Origin: Corella eumyota | Taxonomy: Eukaryota; Chordata; Ascidiacea; Phlebobranchia; Corellidae | Length of the DNA: 64,000 nt | Assembly: GCA_963082875.1 (NCBI GenBank) | Contig: OY720097.1 | Span: 15,198,501 to 15,262,500 of the forward strand | Direction of reading: 5' to 3' | Shown here: positions 1 through 11,686 of the stretch, piece after piece | How the letters are laid out: each line of letters starts with the position of its first letter | How positions within the stretch are numbered: position 1 is the first letter of the stretch | Program-made: the position numbers and the translations under genes | The notes under the pieces: generated by a model | Database searches by the model: none | The model's input: only the letters and a program-made list of their open reading frames with translations | What the model was told of the DNA's origin: nothing

Positions 1-1907
1 TGTTATAATAGAAATGTGCGTTAACGGACGGAGGTTGTGGCATAAACATAGGAAATTTATGAAATCCTCCGTCATTTGAATCACTGGCTGGACTCGGAGT
101 TTGACAAAACGATCCGGCAGAACCTGGACTGCCCATCACGTCTCTTATATTTGTCTCATACATATTTTTACTTAAATTTTAGCTTGCAAGTTTTTTAACA
201 AATTTCTAAAAAAACTAAACATATTTTGTTTGAATTAACCCACTATTTTTTATATGAAGCTAATAATAAACGTTAACTCTTATTTAGGTTAGGGTTAAAC
301 CTCTGCTCTTTGAGTTGATAACTGAACAACAGGCAAATAATTCCTTACTAACTACATAAATAACTTAAATTCTAAGTAACCCAACTCTTATATAAAACTA
401 TAAACAACGATTACTGGGTAAGTTGATAACTAAATCGAAGCTTTTGCTCAATTAAACCCCACTTCTAATCAACAAACGATCTCCCATTACACTACTAAAA
501 CAAGTGGATGCGTTTTATAACGGCGTGCCACTACAAGCCGGGGTGCTACAATGGTAAGGCGATCTGCTGGCTAATAACATAGCGTTCCTCCAACTAATTA
601 CTATTCAATCAGAGCCTAACGTTACAGAGATACACGATGCTGCGAGTTCATAAATAATTCGCTTCTAATTGTGAGAAAGTGTTCTTTAACTCGCCATTAT
701 CTGCTTACAAGAAATTCAAACACTCTGTCGTGACTCACGAGTGCTCGCCTATGAAAGTGTTTTGGATAAACGTAGTGTGTGCACACTGCTATTAACTATT
801 CCTACTGCCAAGGTGTTTAGACATAATAAAGTCGTGTTATAGGCTTTCTGCACACATTACATCACCAAAAAGATAGATGCAACCAATTAGCTGGTATTAA
901 CGGAGAAAAGTGCACTGATAAAGCCTATTTACATGCGCGCGACGAGAGAATCAGCGCTTCAAAGAAAACAATACTTAAAAATTTACAATAATCAGCAACT
1001 AATTGTGTTTATCTTGGTATAATACCAGATTCGGAGAATTTTAAAGTGAACGACGCATTTCGAAAATTAAAAATAAATTTGAAAGTGTTGTAAAACATTA
1101 ACGGGAGGATTTTAACTGCGCTAATTGAAAACTGGGAGTTTTTACGATTTTTTAAGATGGCCTTTTGTCTGGCGAAAACAATTTGATTAAAAATAGCCAA
1201 CAATTTAGTCAACTATTTTAATAATAAAAATATCGTCCTTAAAAAGGTCTCAAAAACAAAAATAAGTTATGAAACATTTTGTCAAAAAATAAATTAGGTG
1301 TTTTTGTTCTGAAATGTTTACATACTTTCTGATGGCATTTGTATAATCGATTGTTTAAAAGCGCGCAGATGATCGAATTTAAAAGGAATGTAAATAAACA
1401 AACATTGTTAAAATACGTGGGAAATTGTTACAATATAAAAACCGAAACTGCGACAACTTAACTAACCGCACGAGTTTTTAATCTGTTAAAATGAAATTAA
1501 AAACATGATTAAGTTAAACTTAACGTAAAGAATATTGTTTTACCTTGCAACAGGCAGAATAAAGAAAAACTATCGCTTAAATTTAAAACAACAAAGCGGG
1601 AAACAAAGAGCCACTAACCAAGCAGTTCGGTCGATTTAAATGCCTTAAAAAAGGCACATTTTAGAATGAGCATCCAAAATTTCTAAAATAAAAAAATTCT
1701 ACCTGGCATCGTCGCTGGTAGGAGAGGGGCCTCCGGAGCTAGACTCCGGGCCGCCCATTAGCTGGCCAGGATGACCTGTCACAGGTGGTAGAGCGCCTGT
1801 TAGTGGCGGAGACACGGAGGTAAGCTGAGAATCAGACTGATGGAGGAGGGAGGCGGCCGTGTTGGAGTCCAAAGTGAACTGCTGAGTAATCCAATTTTCG
1901 CTGTAAT
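1..1907 (-). CDS. Partial Ser/Pro/Gly-rich protein, unrecognised (5' exons)
   Basis: Two candidate coding exons on the minus strand: 1907-1703 (acceptor TTTTCAG, donor CAG|GTAGAA) and 170 to beyond position 1. The first reads DYSENWITQQFTLDS, then a Ser/Pro/Gly-rich stretch ending GGPSPTSDDA. The second, joined in phase, reads SKNMYETNIRDVMGS and ends near PSVNAHFYYN at the window edge. Both are much richer in G+C than their surroundings and open throughout. The acceptor of the second exon is weak, so MYET could instead be an alternative start (alternative promoter). The 1.5-kb intron between them is AT-rich with nothing recognisable. The composition resembles the disordered N-terminus of a transcription regulator, but I do not recognise the family and no DNA-binding domain lies inside the window. 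Confidence 0.5.
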
Positions 1908-4900
1908 CTGAAAATCAATTAAAAAAAAAAATTTTAAATAAAATTGTTACGGAATAAACTTACTTTCTCTTAAAATGTAAAAATGCGTGAGCGTTTAAAT
2001 CGCCTCACGTATTTTGCGTGGGTTAGTTATCTTATTTGCGAAATATCTTGAAACTTTATAACCTAAATCCTTCCCTATGGCAAAAAACAAAGAATTTTAA
2101 AAAGTTTACGATTTTTTGGTAAATAAATTCCGAGTATGCAAATCCAAGCGTAAACTTTTAGGTTAGAATTTTCCCTTTTAGTGTTTTTTTACCAACGTAA
2201 ATTCCAAAAGTAGGAAAAAAAACGTAACACAATACAGTGCGTAGGACGAAACATAACCAAACAAGACAATGAATTTTTTACACATAACGAGGTTATTTTA
2301 AACATAAACTAACAATTGGTTTTAGATTTATTTGCGGTATCAATGTGAAAATTAAAACTATTAAATTAAATAAAAATTTTACCTAAAAAGAAGTACAAAT
2401 TGAGCTGTTTATTTTAACAAAAATTTGAACAATTCATTTTTCGTAACAAAATTTTAGAAATTATTGAATTAATAGGTTGGAAAACACAAGTAAATTGATT
2501 GTGTACAATATACTATTTAAGTACCATCATCTAAATAATATTGTTATTGAGGTATATATACATACCTTGTTAAGCAATTTTGGTTCTTATTTGTTAACTG
2601 CAACTGCTTTCGAATGGCATTTGATTTTCTTCGAAAACTTGAACAGATTAACAGCAGTCTAAAAATAAAATACAATGTAATAAAAAACAATTTTAAAATA
2701 AATTTTCGTATACTATTTTAAGACTGGAGCCCTATGAAAAAAAGTATTTGAAAAGCCTTCTTAAAAACAAACATATATATACTGAAAATGTGAACTTAAA
2801 AAGTTTCTTTATTTAACAAAATTAGCAGCTTTAATTAAATACCTAGTAATACAACATAGCTTAAATATCTTACCTGACTAACCACATATTTTAAATGTTT
2901 AAAATAACCCCTAATTAAACAAATGGGGCGTGTTTGATAACTATTTAATTTGAGCTAAAACCTGTAATAATTGACTACCCAATGACACTGTACTTAATTC
3001 ATGACGTAGATTAGGATAAATACTTTAATTAAAGCTACAGCTTTGAAAGTATACTTATTTAATTTTGGGTTAACATTATTCCGGTTCTACAACAGGCAAT
3101 TTTCACTTGGCTACCAAGAAATAATTCATTTCTAATTAAACAATTTTTTCATTTAATAAGGATGTGGTTTTTTAGCCAGTAACATAGTTACATGATGCTT
3201 GCAAAATACAAAAAAATAATTTTTAAAAAATGTCAAAAACAATTTGTGGAGATGGACACAAAATGGGTTCAATAAAGCTAAACATCTTTAATGCTTGATA
3301 TAATACTTCCTATTGCAGGCAATACAGGATACAGTCAAACTAACCACTGATACAATTAACTATATAAGTCATTGGTTATCAGTAAGCAAATATATCTAGT
3401 TTTAAATCAGTTAAGTGATAAAGATTGATGCTCTAGGCTATAGTGTTTTACCAATAAACCCTTTTAAAGTTTAAATGTAACCTGAGAGCAATAAATTTAA
3501 GAATTTAGGGTTTTCAGTATTTTGAAAATTTAAAAGATATCTGTATTATATAAATAGTAATTCTTGAATTTTTAAAAAGAACTTTAAAATAAATATTGAA
3601 ATAAACAAGACTAGATGCAAAAATAAAACTGTATATATTTATATAGAAAAAACTAAAAATATATATACTGTTATATAAATCTATAAGATAAATATAAAGG
3701 AAAAAGTAGTATAATATAGTTAAAATTTCACCAAAACAAAATTTGTGATGTATTTAAAAAAACCATCGACTGATTGTCACTATTTCCAACAATTTTTTAA
3801 AAATATTTGAATATGACCGTTTGCATGTGCTTGCCTGATACACTGTAACACACCGTGCAAGTACCAAAACGAAAAAATATTTTTTTGTAATAAAATAAAT
3901 ATAATAACTATTCCATTCTGACAATTTTTATCTGACTGTCATTATGTTAATAAAGTTTGACAGTCGACATGCCTATCTGTAAGTATATTCAAATAGGCTA
4001 TACTTTTAACAAAATTTTGCCATATTAAACACAATTAAAAATAATATATAAGTGTTTTAACAAACATATTCAGCAAAAATACTTTAAAGTTATTATTACA
4101 TGTATATACACTGATGAACTGATATGATGTACAATTTTTCTATCTAAATATTTATTTATACATAAAATAAGTTTAAAGATATTAATCAGGTCTTGAAAAT
4201 TATGTAATTTACTGCATCAGCATACCTGACTAAATAATAAAAGCAAGAAGTAGTCACACTGCTTAACATACCAAACATTTTTACAGTTAAATTATTAAAA
4301 AATATTCATATTAAGATTGACTTATTCATAAATTCACTTTCAGTCAGTCAATGAAGTCAATAATGTTTTGTTCGGATAAAAAGTAAACGTTCTTTCATGG
4401 TTTGAATTCCAATGCCCAAACCACACATGCCTCGCATAACTCTCTACCTGGCTTACATTTGTTCATAATTTAATGGCGGCCTAACGCTTAAATTACGGAC
4501 AAATAATTGAATAAAATCTACCCACCTACAGCTAAATAGATTTCCAACTTGTTTTCTATCTGCTTAAGGTTTCGTCCCACTACTTCTGTTGTTTTTTCGG
4601 GGTTTTGTCAACAACAATTTCACGTACATATATGCAGGTATGCCAAGTATGGAAAATACGGCGAAAAGAATTCGTACAACGCAGCCTGGAATATTGCGCA
4701 TGCGCAAACTACACAGTGACGTAATAGCTAGTTAACCACCAATCTCTTTCTTTATTCTCGTTTGAGCAACGCAACGGAGAAGAGTAAAAAAGAGAACAAG
4801 CGAGTAGTTAAACTTTTACTAAAAAGCTCGAGGCACTCCTTTATTACAAAGAATCCTTTGTATGTAGAGTTATCGTCATTCGGCGAAGAGAAAACATAAT

Positions 4901-5654
4901 CGGGCGTGTTTCTTTATTTCGTTAGCTCGCCTTCAATGTAAAGACTAGACAGGTTCTCTGGCTCTTTACGAAGGCAATGAAGTGGTGAATATTCACATTC
5001 GCGTGGGTAATCGAGTATGCGATAAGTTTTACAAGCACCGTTAGGCCGTGGTGTCATATAATCTGCGAAAAGTACCTCTTCTCTTTACGATAAAATCGAA
5101 CTCAGCAAAATAATAAACACACAGCCTTTATTTAAAAATGAAAAAGCTGGTATATAATTAATTAAGTATAAATATACAACCAAAAACACAAACGTGTAGC
5201 ATGTTTTTTGATAATATTAACCTTTAAAAAAACTTTTAAATTAGCAAAATATGCGGAATTTTGCAACTATTTTATATCCTACCTTCGACTGTAAAATTTT
5301 ATTTCAGATTTATATTATAGATAACTTCACGTAGTTATATTAAGTTGTTTGTGTTCTATTTAAAATATAACTTTTACCCTACAAAAAGCAATTAACACTT
5401 CTCTGAAGTTTTTCGATGATATATGTGTGTAAAATATTAAATTTTAATTAAATTTATAAGATTTGTTCTTACTATTACGTCATAAACTTGATAACAATCA
5501 CGTGCGTTACCTAGTATGTATTTTTCCTAAATTAAAATTCTCTTAATATAAATTATTCGAATTAAATATTTATGCAAATCTAAAACAATAAAAAGTACCC
5601 TCCCTCAATGGTATACTAAAGTTAATAATTAAAAAATGAAGTAAATATGCAGGT
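1908..5654. other. Intergenic / 5' leader region with possible noncoding exon
   Basis: About 3.7 kb of AT-rich DNA between the minus-strand gene at the left edge and the plus-strand gene at 5655. A possible exon on the minus strand spans 2658-2566 (acceptor TTTTTAG, donor AAG|GTATGT). It does not join the exon at 1907 in an open frame, so if real it is 5' untranslated. The stretch from about 4550 to 5100 is richer in G+C and looks like a promoter region serving one or both divergent genes. The rest holds A/T runs and nothing I can assign. Confidence 0.4.
4694..4724. promoter_or_regulatory. NRF1-type palindrome plus CRE-like site
   Basis: A perfect 14-bp palindrome, TTGCGCATGCGCAA, lies at 4694-4707 and contains the NRF1 consensus core GCGCATGCGC. 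A CRE-like TGACGTAA follows at 4717-4724. Such a pair is typical of CpG-type housekeeping promoters. It sits in the G+C-enriched zone between the two divergent genes. Which gene it drives is not shown by the sequence. Confidence 0.5.
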
Positions 5655-7603
5655 ATGTCGTTAGGGATCATTTTGCCACCTAAAAGTCATTTAACCCAAG
5701 AAGAAAAAAGAAACAAATTATTGAGGCAAAGATATGGATCAGCTGGATCCAATTTCCGCTTGCAATCGTCCTTTTTAAACGAAAAATTACTTGTCGTTGG
5801 AACGTCTGTATACCTAACTAATGAGCTAATGAAGTCGCAAAAGTTTACCCTTGCAGCCGTTTGCAGAGATAGCAACAACAACAATAACGTTGAAAGCCCA
5901 AGTAAGTAATAACAAATAAAACCAATAACAGTTTTAGTAGCCCAAACAAATTATATTAAAATACACTAGGCTATTTAAAAGTAATTCCTACGAAAATAGA
6001 TTAACAATGATCTATTTATTAGATGGATGTAGAAACATTAGGCGGGTTAAAACACCCCCGCCAGGACGCAAATCAGTAGGCGCAATGGCACCACCTAGCA
6101 CACCATATGGAATATCAGTATCAGAGAGTTCGTACGATCCGAGACAATTTCACGAAAGCGGTGATTTATCTGGTCTTAATAGAAGCAACAAGCAATCGGT
6201 TAACAAGTCAGGCTCACGTGGTGATTTAGATGTTGACTTCGGCTCTGACAACAGCACTAGAAAACAAGCACAGCAAAACAAAGAAGAGGGTGGGTTTAAA
6301 TACGAGATGTATAAAAGACAATCACCAAAGAAAAGAAGTGATTATGCAAGACCATGGCTGGTGTCAAATAAATCAAAGTAAATAACAATGTAAAATGTTT
6401 ATAAAAATATTTTGGTTATAAATAACAAATGATTTTATTTTAGATCGAATTTAACTTCTATTCCAAATACGAAATCAAGCCATAATACTTTGACAGGCGA
6501 TGTCAAGCATGTTCATAACGAAAAGTAAACACAGGAGAAGATTTTATTTGTGTTATATTTAAAAACTTTGTGTAATTAACATAAACTTTTCGATGTTGAC
6601 AGTCAACCAAACCAAAAGAATCGTCGGCGCCTTACTTATACAACTTCATCGACAGGAAGCAAAGTACGGATGAGAAAGGGTTTTTCGAAAAAGAAATCGC
6701 CAGAGGATGCAAAAGAAAATGTAAAAATATAATTTTCCTATAATAGTGGTTGAGTTTATAGCGTATTAATTATGATTTTTATAGTTTGAGCACAAAAAAT
6801 TAATGCATACCTTGAGTGAAATGGAAAAGGACATGCAATCAGCTGCAGTAATTCGAAAGTTTCGAGATATGCCGAAGAGTAAACCCTACATTGTTTGCTT
6901 CGACTACCCGGTACTTATAATAAGAAATGACATAATATAATTTTTCATAAAATCTAAAAAGTTAGAAAAATAAAGCAGTTTAAATAAAGTTTAATTGAAA
7001 ACATTTACAGGGAGTGAATTTGTGTCATGCCGATGTTAAACGAGCAATAGAAAAAGTTCTTCCAAACTCGTTTAAAACAAAAACTGTCGTATCTGTTCAA
7101 TTTGAAAACCAGAACGTCAAGTTGCGTACTTGTGAAAAAGAAAACAGGTCAACTATGCTTACTTGCCTTACTGTTTAGTGAGAAGCAATGTACTTGAAAC
7201 AAATTAAATTTGTATATTTTAAGGTGGCTTATCAAGTTTGTAGATTTAAGATCAAGAAACAAAGTTATTAAATCAGGTCTTGACATTTTAGAAAGTGGAA
7301 AACTGAGCAGTCCAAGTAAGTAAAACACAACATAAGACACTGTAACATGCGTAAATTTTAACATATAGTTAAGTCTACAATGATAATTTTAAATTCAAGG
7401 TTAAGCTTTATTTAGAATGGAGTGGGGAAAACATTTCAAAATCATCTTCAAGCTACAAGCATGTAGATGTCATGCTGTTTGACACAGTATTGCTACAAGA
7501 ATACGAAATATTCTTGCGCAGAATTAATGCTGGGGAAAAATTAAATAGTTTGAGATTGATGTGTGCTGGTACTGGGCACAAGTTGTTAACGAAACTAATT
7601 TAA
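5655..7603 (+). CDS. C19orf81: C19orf81-like uncharacterised protein
   Basis: Eight exons join in phase: 5655-5901, 6023-6377, 6444-6524, 6603-6720, 6785-6910, 7011-7147, 7224-7315, 7416-7603. They give about 447 aa. The N-terminal 270 residues are basic, Ser/Asn-rich and probably disordered. The C-terminal 170 residues form the conserved part, with VQFENQNV, then NRWLIKFVDLRSRNKVIKSG, then EYEIFLRR. From memory this matches human C19orf81 ([37 protein letters not shown]), which is only about 200 aa, so the N-terminal half is an extension. The order of predicted strands and helices suggests a ferredoxin/RRM-like fold, which is inference. Function is unknown. ATG 5655 follows TGCAGGT. An AATAAA lies near 7614, just after the stop. 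Confidence 0.68.
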
Positions 7604-8077
7604 AGGCACCAACAATAAAATATAACCAGATGACTTTTTGATTTGTATGATGGAAAAAATAACATGATGACTGTTCTATTATATATCTGCGGATTCTTTT
7701 ATGTAATAAATTTTGTGTATAAATGTAGAGTACGCTGTTATATTAAATAGTGAAGTTTCATGTAAACGATTTAGGTATAAAAGATCCCAAATAATCTTCA
7801 CGAAAAATGCATAAGACTTACCGAAATTCTCCAAGCAAAAGATATCAATAACTTTCTTTTAACGTAGCAAAAAAAACTTTAAAAAAAGCACATACAAAAA
7901 AAACTTAAGCTATATTTTTTAGAATCAAGAGTAATTAATAACAAAAATTTGTAAACTTTTGAAAAAAAAAATTAAAATATGTTTATATTGAGGATAAAAC
8001 AATATAGTGGTCTCTATGGAAACGTAATTTGATACGAAGCCATTTTTCATTTTGTGTGCAACTTGGTTTGGCGTAAA
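7604..8077. other. Short intergenic spacer
   Basis: 3' UTR of the upstream gene (AATAAA near 7614) followed by AT-rich sequence up to the next gene's start, with several A-runs between 7860 and 7980. No other feature is seen. Confidence 0.5.
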
Positions 8078-10831
8078 ATGTCCAGACAGACAGCGTCAAA
8101 GTCAAGGGCCGAAAAGGCTGCAAGTCGTGGTGGGGGTGGTGCACAGTCTGTCCCCGTTCCCGTGGTAACAAATGATGTTATTCCTGGCCGATTTACTGAT
8201 AGTGATTGGGGTCGTTTAATCTCCGACGAAGACAATGTAGAATTTATCGGATCTCTTGTGAATGAAATAATTAAGAGAGCTCAAGATGACTGTGATAAGA
8301 TTTATACGTGGAATCAGGTAATTTCAATAGTTTTTTGCTAATACCTAACTTTAATATGAGTTGTGCAACAAAAGACTGATTATTTTTAAGTCAAACATAA
8401 ATGCTTGTTCAAATGTTGAATTTTGTAGATGTTTTATTCTGTATACTGTAATAATATAAACTATTCTAAACCTAACTAAAAAAACTACTTAAACATTTTT
8501 TAGGTCCTACCATTTACAGTACACCAGGCAAAAAATGCACTTTTACAAATTGTTGAATGGAGATTTCTTAGCAGAGATACTGGTGAGCCTTCAATATCAA
8601 GTAGTGATGGTTGGAAAGAGGATTCAGTAAGTCAATTGTCTTTTGGGTATTTAGAATTTAAAGTAGACCCATTTTAACTTAAATTACAGAGTAAAAATTG
8701 GGATTGATGATCTAGTCGCATTGAAATTTTACGTTAGTTTTAAATCAGGAAGCTAATTTTATGATTTTTTTCTGTCTCATTATTGTACAGTATCATTTAC
8801 AAAACTTAATAAAAAAATTCATATTTCTGGTATTTATGCGTATGCAATGTTATAAGATTTATAAATAAATGTTAAAAAAAGATTTATAAATTGAGCTATT
8901 TTCCTTGAAAATTAAAGTCTTAAAACTGGCTTCTTAGCATAGGCTACTATTATCATTTTTAAAGTATTTATTTGTTTTAATTTAGGAACCAGAGGCAGCT
9001 GTGATTGACAGCTGGGCTCAAGGATCAGTTCCTGTTGTTGTTCGTCCTCAATCTTCCTCTTTACCCTCTGTGAGCATGATCAGCGAAGAGCACGCCTACC
9101 TGCCAGGTAAATTAATATATTTAAAGTTCAGTTAAAAACAATTTTATTTATTCAAGCAATATATTGAATGCTAAATGTGCATAATGGTATGTATAACTGT
9201 ATTTATGTTTTGCAGAACCCACGGCCACAACTTTATCTGATGATCAAACTGATAGCTCTGGAAAATCAGGAGAAAACAAAACAGAACACGGTAATTAAGT
9301 CCCTGTTTGAAATTTTTAAACAACTTTGTATATATATATACAGATTAATTTAAACTTCATAATTTTGCTTAAAGGTCCCATTAAAGAAGAAAATGAAAAA
9401 GAAATAAAAACAACTTTAGAAGATTTTATTCCTGAACCTCCAAAAGAAAAAAGTAAAAGGGGGTCATACAAGGTAAGTTAATTTAATGATTTTATTTTTT
9501 TTAAATAAAACAATAGGTATTTAGAATTAGTTACATGTGTTATTAACATTTAGAGACATACTGGTCGTGTTCTGCCCCCCATTGTGAGTGATGATTCAGA
9601 TAACCAACCCAAAGAGCCGTGTACATCCGTGCTAAATAAATCAGGTAAATGGAGCTAAAAAAAGTTTTGTTATCTTTTTGCCTAACAGATATAAATTTCT
9701 AAATGTTAGAAAAATTAAATTTTTTTACCCTTTTTAAAATTTTTTTAAGCTCACTTAACCTCATCGCAAAAGACGTTGTTGAAGGTTCAAGCAGGAAGAC
9801 CACCCGGCAACAGAGAAGTAACTTTTGATGATAAGGGAAATGTTGTCGGTGTAATGAAGCTTAACGCTAAAACTCTGCCCACTCACAGGGTGAATTAAAT
9901 TGTTAATAAAGTTTTTCTGTAAATTTAAAGTTTATTTGTTACACACTTATATACCACTCAAAATGTTAAATTTAATTAATTAATAACATTTTTATGTTAT
10001 TTTGTATTACCACTTAAAAGATACATTATGTTTTACAGGTTCGAGTTCAGTACAGCATAATTGATCCAGAAGTGGAGGCCAATGCACAGAAATTGGTTGC
10101 CATGAGAACGGGAAGAATTCATAGAACCAAACAACCATTGTGGAAACTAGGAGATGATTCCAGTGAATCAAGGTTAGTTTTGTTAAACTATAAAATGAAA
10201 CAAAAGGCTTCAAGCGAAATTAAAAACCTTTTAAAAATCAAATAATTTTGTATATTCTTAAGACCAACATTTTCTCTTAAATCGTCACGAACTAAACACA
10301 GCCCATCTCACCAGAAAATATCTATGAGTATTCAACATCTTCCACCAGGTAGATAAAAGTGCTATAATGGTAGTCTATATAATAATAACAGTATCTCTTC
10401 TCCTAAAACCCTATTTTGGGTATTAAAAATGTATGGGTTTATGAATATAAAATCAAGAGTTAGAAAATGACTTGGAATTAGTTTTAACTTCAATTTTAGG
10501 CTCACAAGCAATTCATCGAGTTCGACGAAAACGGGGAACTTCTGAGATCACAGGAAGAACCATTGATCCCCTACCTCCCTCTCTTATTGACACAATCGAT
10601 GCATCGCCAGGTGTGATCATCCACGAAAGTGGTCAAACAAAAGCCGGACCCGAAGAAAAATATCCTGTTGGAATTTTTTCGAACCCCAATCCGAACAAAC
10701 CTTCCCTTAAATTGCTTGGTAGTATTCGTAAAAAGCCTATTTGCAATCCGAGGGACATTGTAGGCAATGTCCACACTGGTTTAACTCCCCACTCTTCCTT
10801 TAACAGCCCACAAATGACACCACAACACTGA
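8078..10831 (+). CDS. C2orf81: C2orf81 homologue (DUF4639 family)
   Basis: Ten exons with continuous phase: 8078-8317, 8504-8626, 8986-9106, 9216-9290, 9375-9472, 9554-9644, 9750-9889, 10039-10172, 10263-10348, 10500-10831, about 479 aa. The first third carries the family hallmarks in order: SKSRAEK near the start, VIPGRFTDSDW, LPFTVHQAKNALLQIVEWRF, and [11 protein letters not shown]. These line up with human C2orf81 (SKAEK, [43 protein letters not shown]). The rest is charged and low in predicted structure. The function of C2orf81 is not established. ATG 8078 was chosen because it opens the conserved block and no upstream ATG is in frame. AATAAA lies near 10855. Confidence 0.85.
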
Positions 10832-11686
10832 TTTAGTTATTTTTATGTTTATAAAATAAAAATGTTGTATATTGTTATTTCAAGATTGGAATATTATATT
10901 TAGTAAATGTTTTTAATTTAAAGTTTTTATATAGTTGATTGTTTTAGTGTTAACAGATCATAGATAAAAAATTTATTACACGTTCAGGTCTAATAAAACT
11001 AGAAATTGATCTGTAAACCAACGAGAACATAAAGTTTATTAGTTGAGGATAATATTTTTTAATTACAAATAATTTGGAAGCCCTGTTTGACGCACTATCA
11101 CAAAAGGGGATTTTTTGCAGGTGTTATTTCCGCACTTGGGTTCCGTTTTAAAACCATTAATTAAGGTGTTGCGCGATATCTTTTTACCTTTAAAATATAA
11201 ACAACTTGATTAATATTGTAGATATCCACACAACTACTTAAAACTTGTTAAAAGCGATGAAGTAAAAATGTAAACAAATTTTGTTTTTCTCTTTATGACG
11301 TCACAACGTAAACTAAACTTTTAACCTTTTGCGCCGGTGCAAGTTTACGTTCCGCGTGAAATTAAACTTGATTGCAGAGTTTTATAAATACAGCGTAACG
11401 CTAATTAAATGTGACCCTTTACACGCAGTTATTTAAAAAAAATTATAGTCTTCATAAACCACCATGTTAATATGGTTTATGCGTGGTTTAGAGCTGTTAA
11501 AATGATCGTATTGTAAAACGAAACAAACCATTGCAATGTAAATATTTGCCTATGGAAAGGCTTTTTTTAATTTTCTTATAGCAAACTGTTGTAGGTTTTC
11601 CCTTGTGCCTGTTAATAAAAAAATCTGTCAATTGTGTTTGTTAAAAACAATAGGAACAATAGGACATACTTAACTGTTTGACAACA
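10832..11686. other. Intergenic: C2orf81 3' end and USP22 promoter
   Basis: AT-rich DNA with a polyadenylation signal near 10855. A slightly G+C-richer patch at about 11280-11400 contains a full CRE. The remainder is A/T runs and the presumed USP22 leader. Confidence 0.45.
11296..11303. promoter_or_regulatory. CRE palindrome upstream of USP22
   Basis: Full TGACGTCA palindrome about 385 bases before the USP22 start codon, the consensus for CREB/ATF factors. A single 8-bp site can occur by chance, but it lies in the local G+C-enriched patch expected of the promoter. Confidence 0.4.

Noticed and set aside
2566-2658. Coding exon candidate on the minus strand with strong splice sites
   Set aside because: The only open frame does not join the next exon at 1907 in frame. 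Kept only as a possible untranslated exon.
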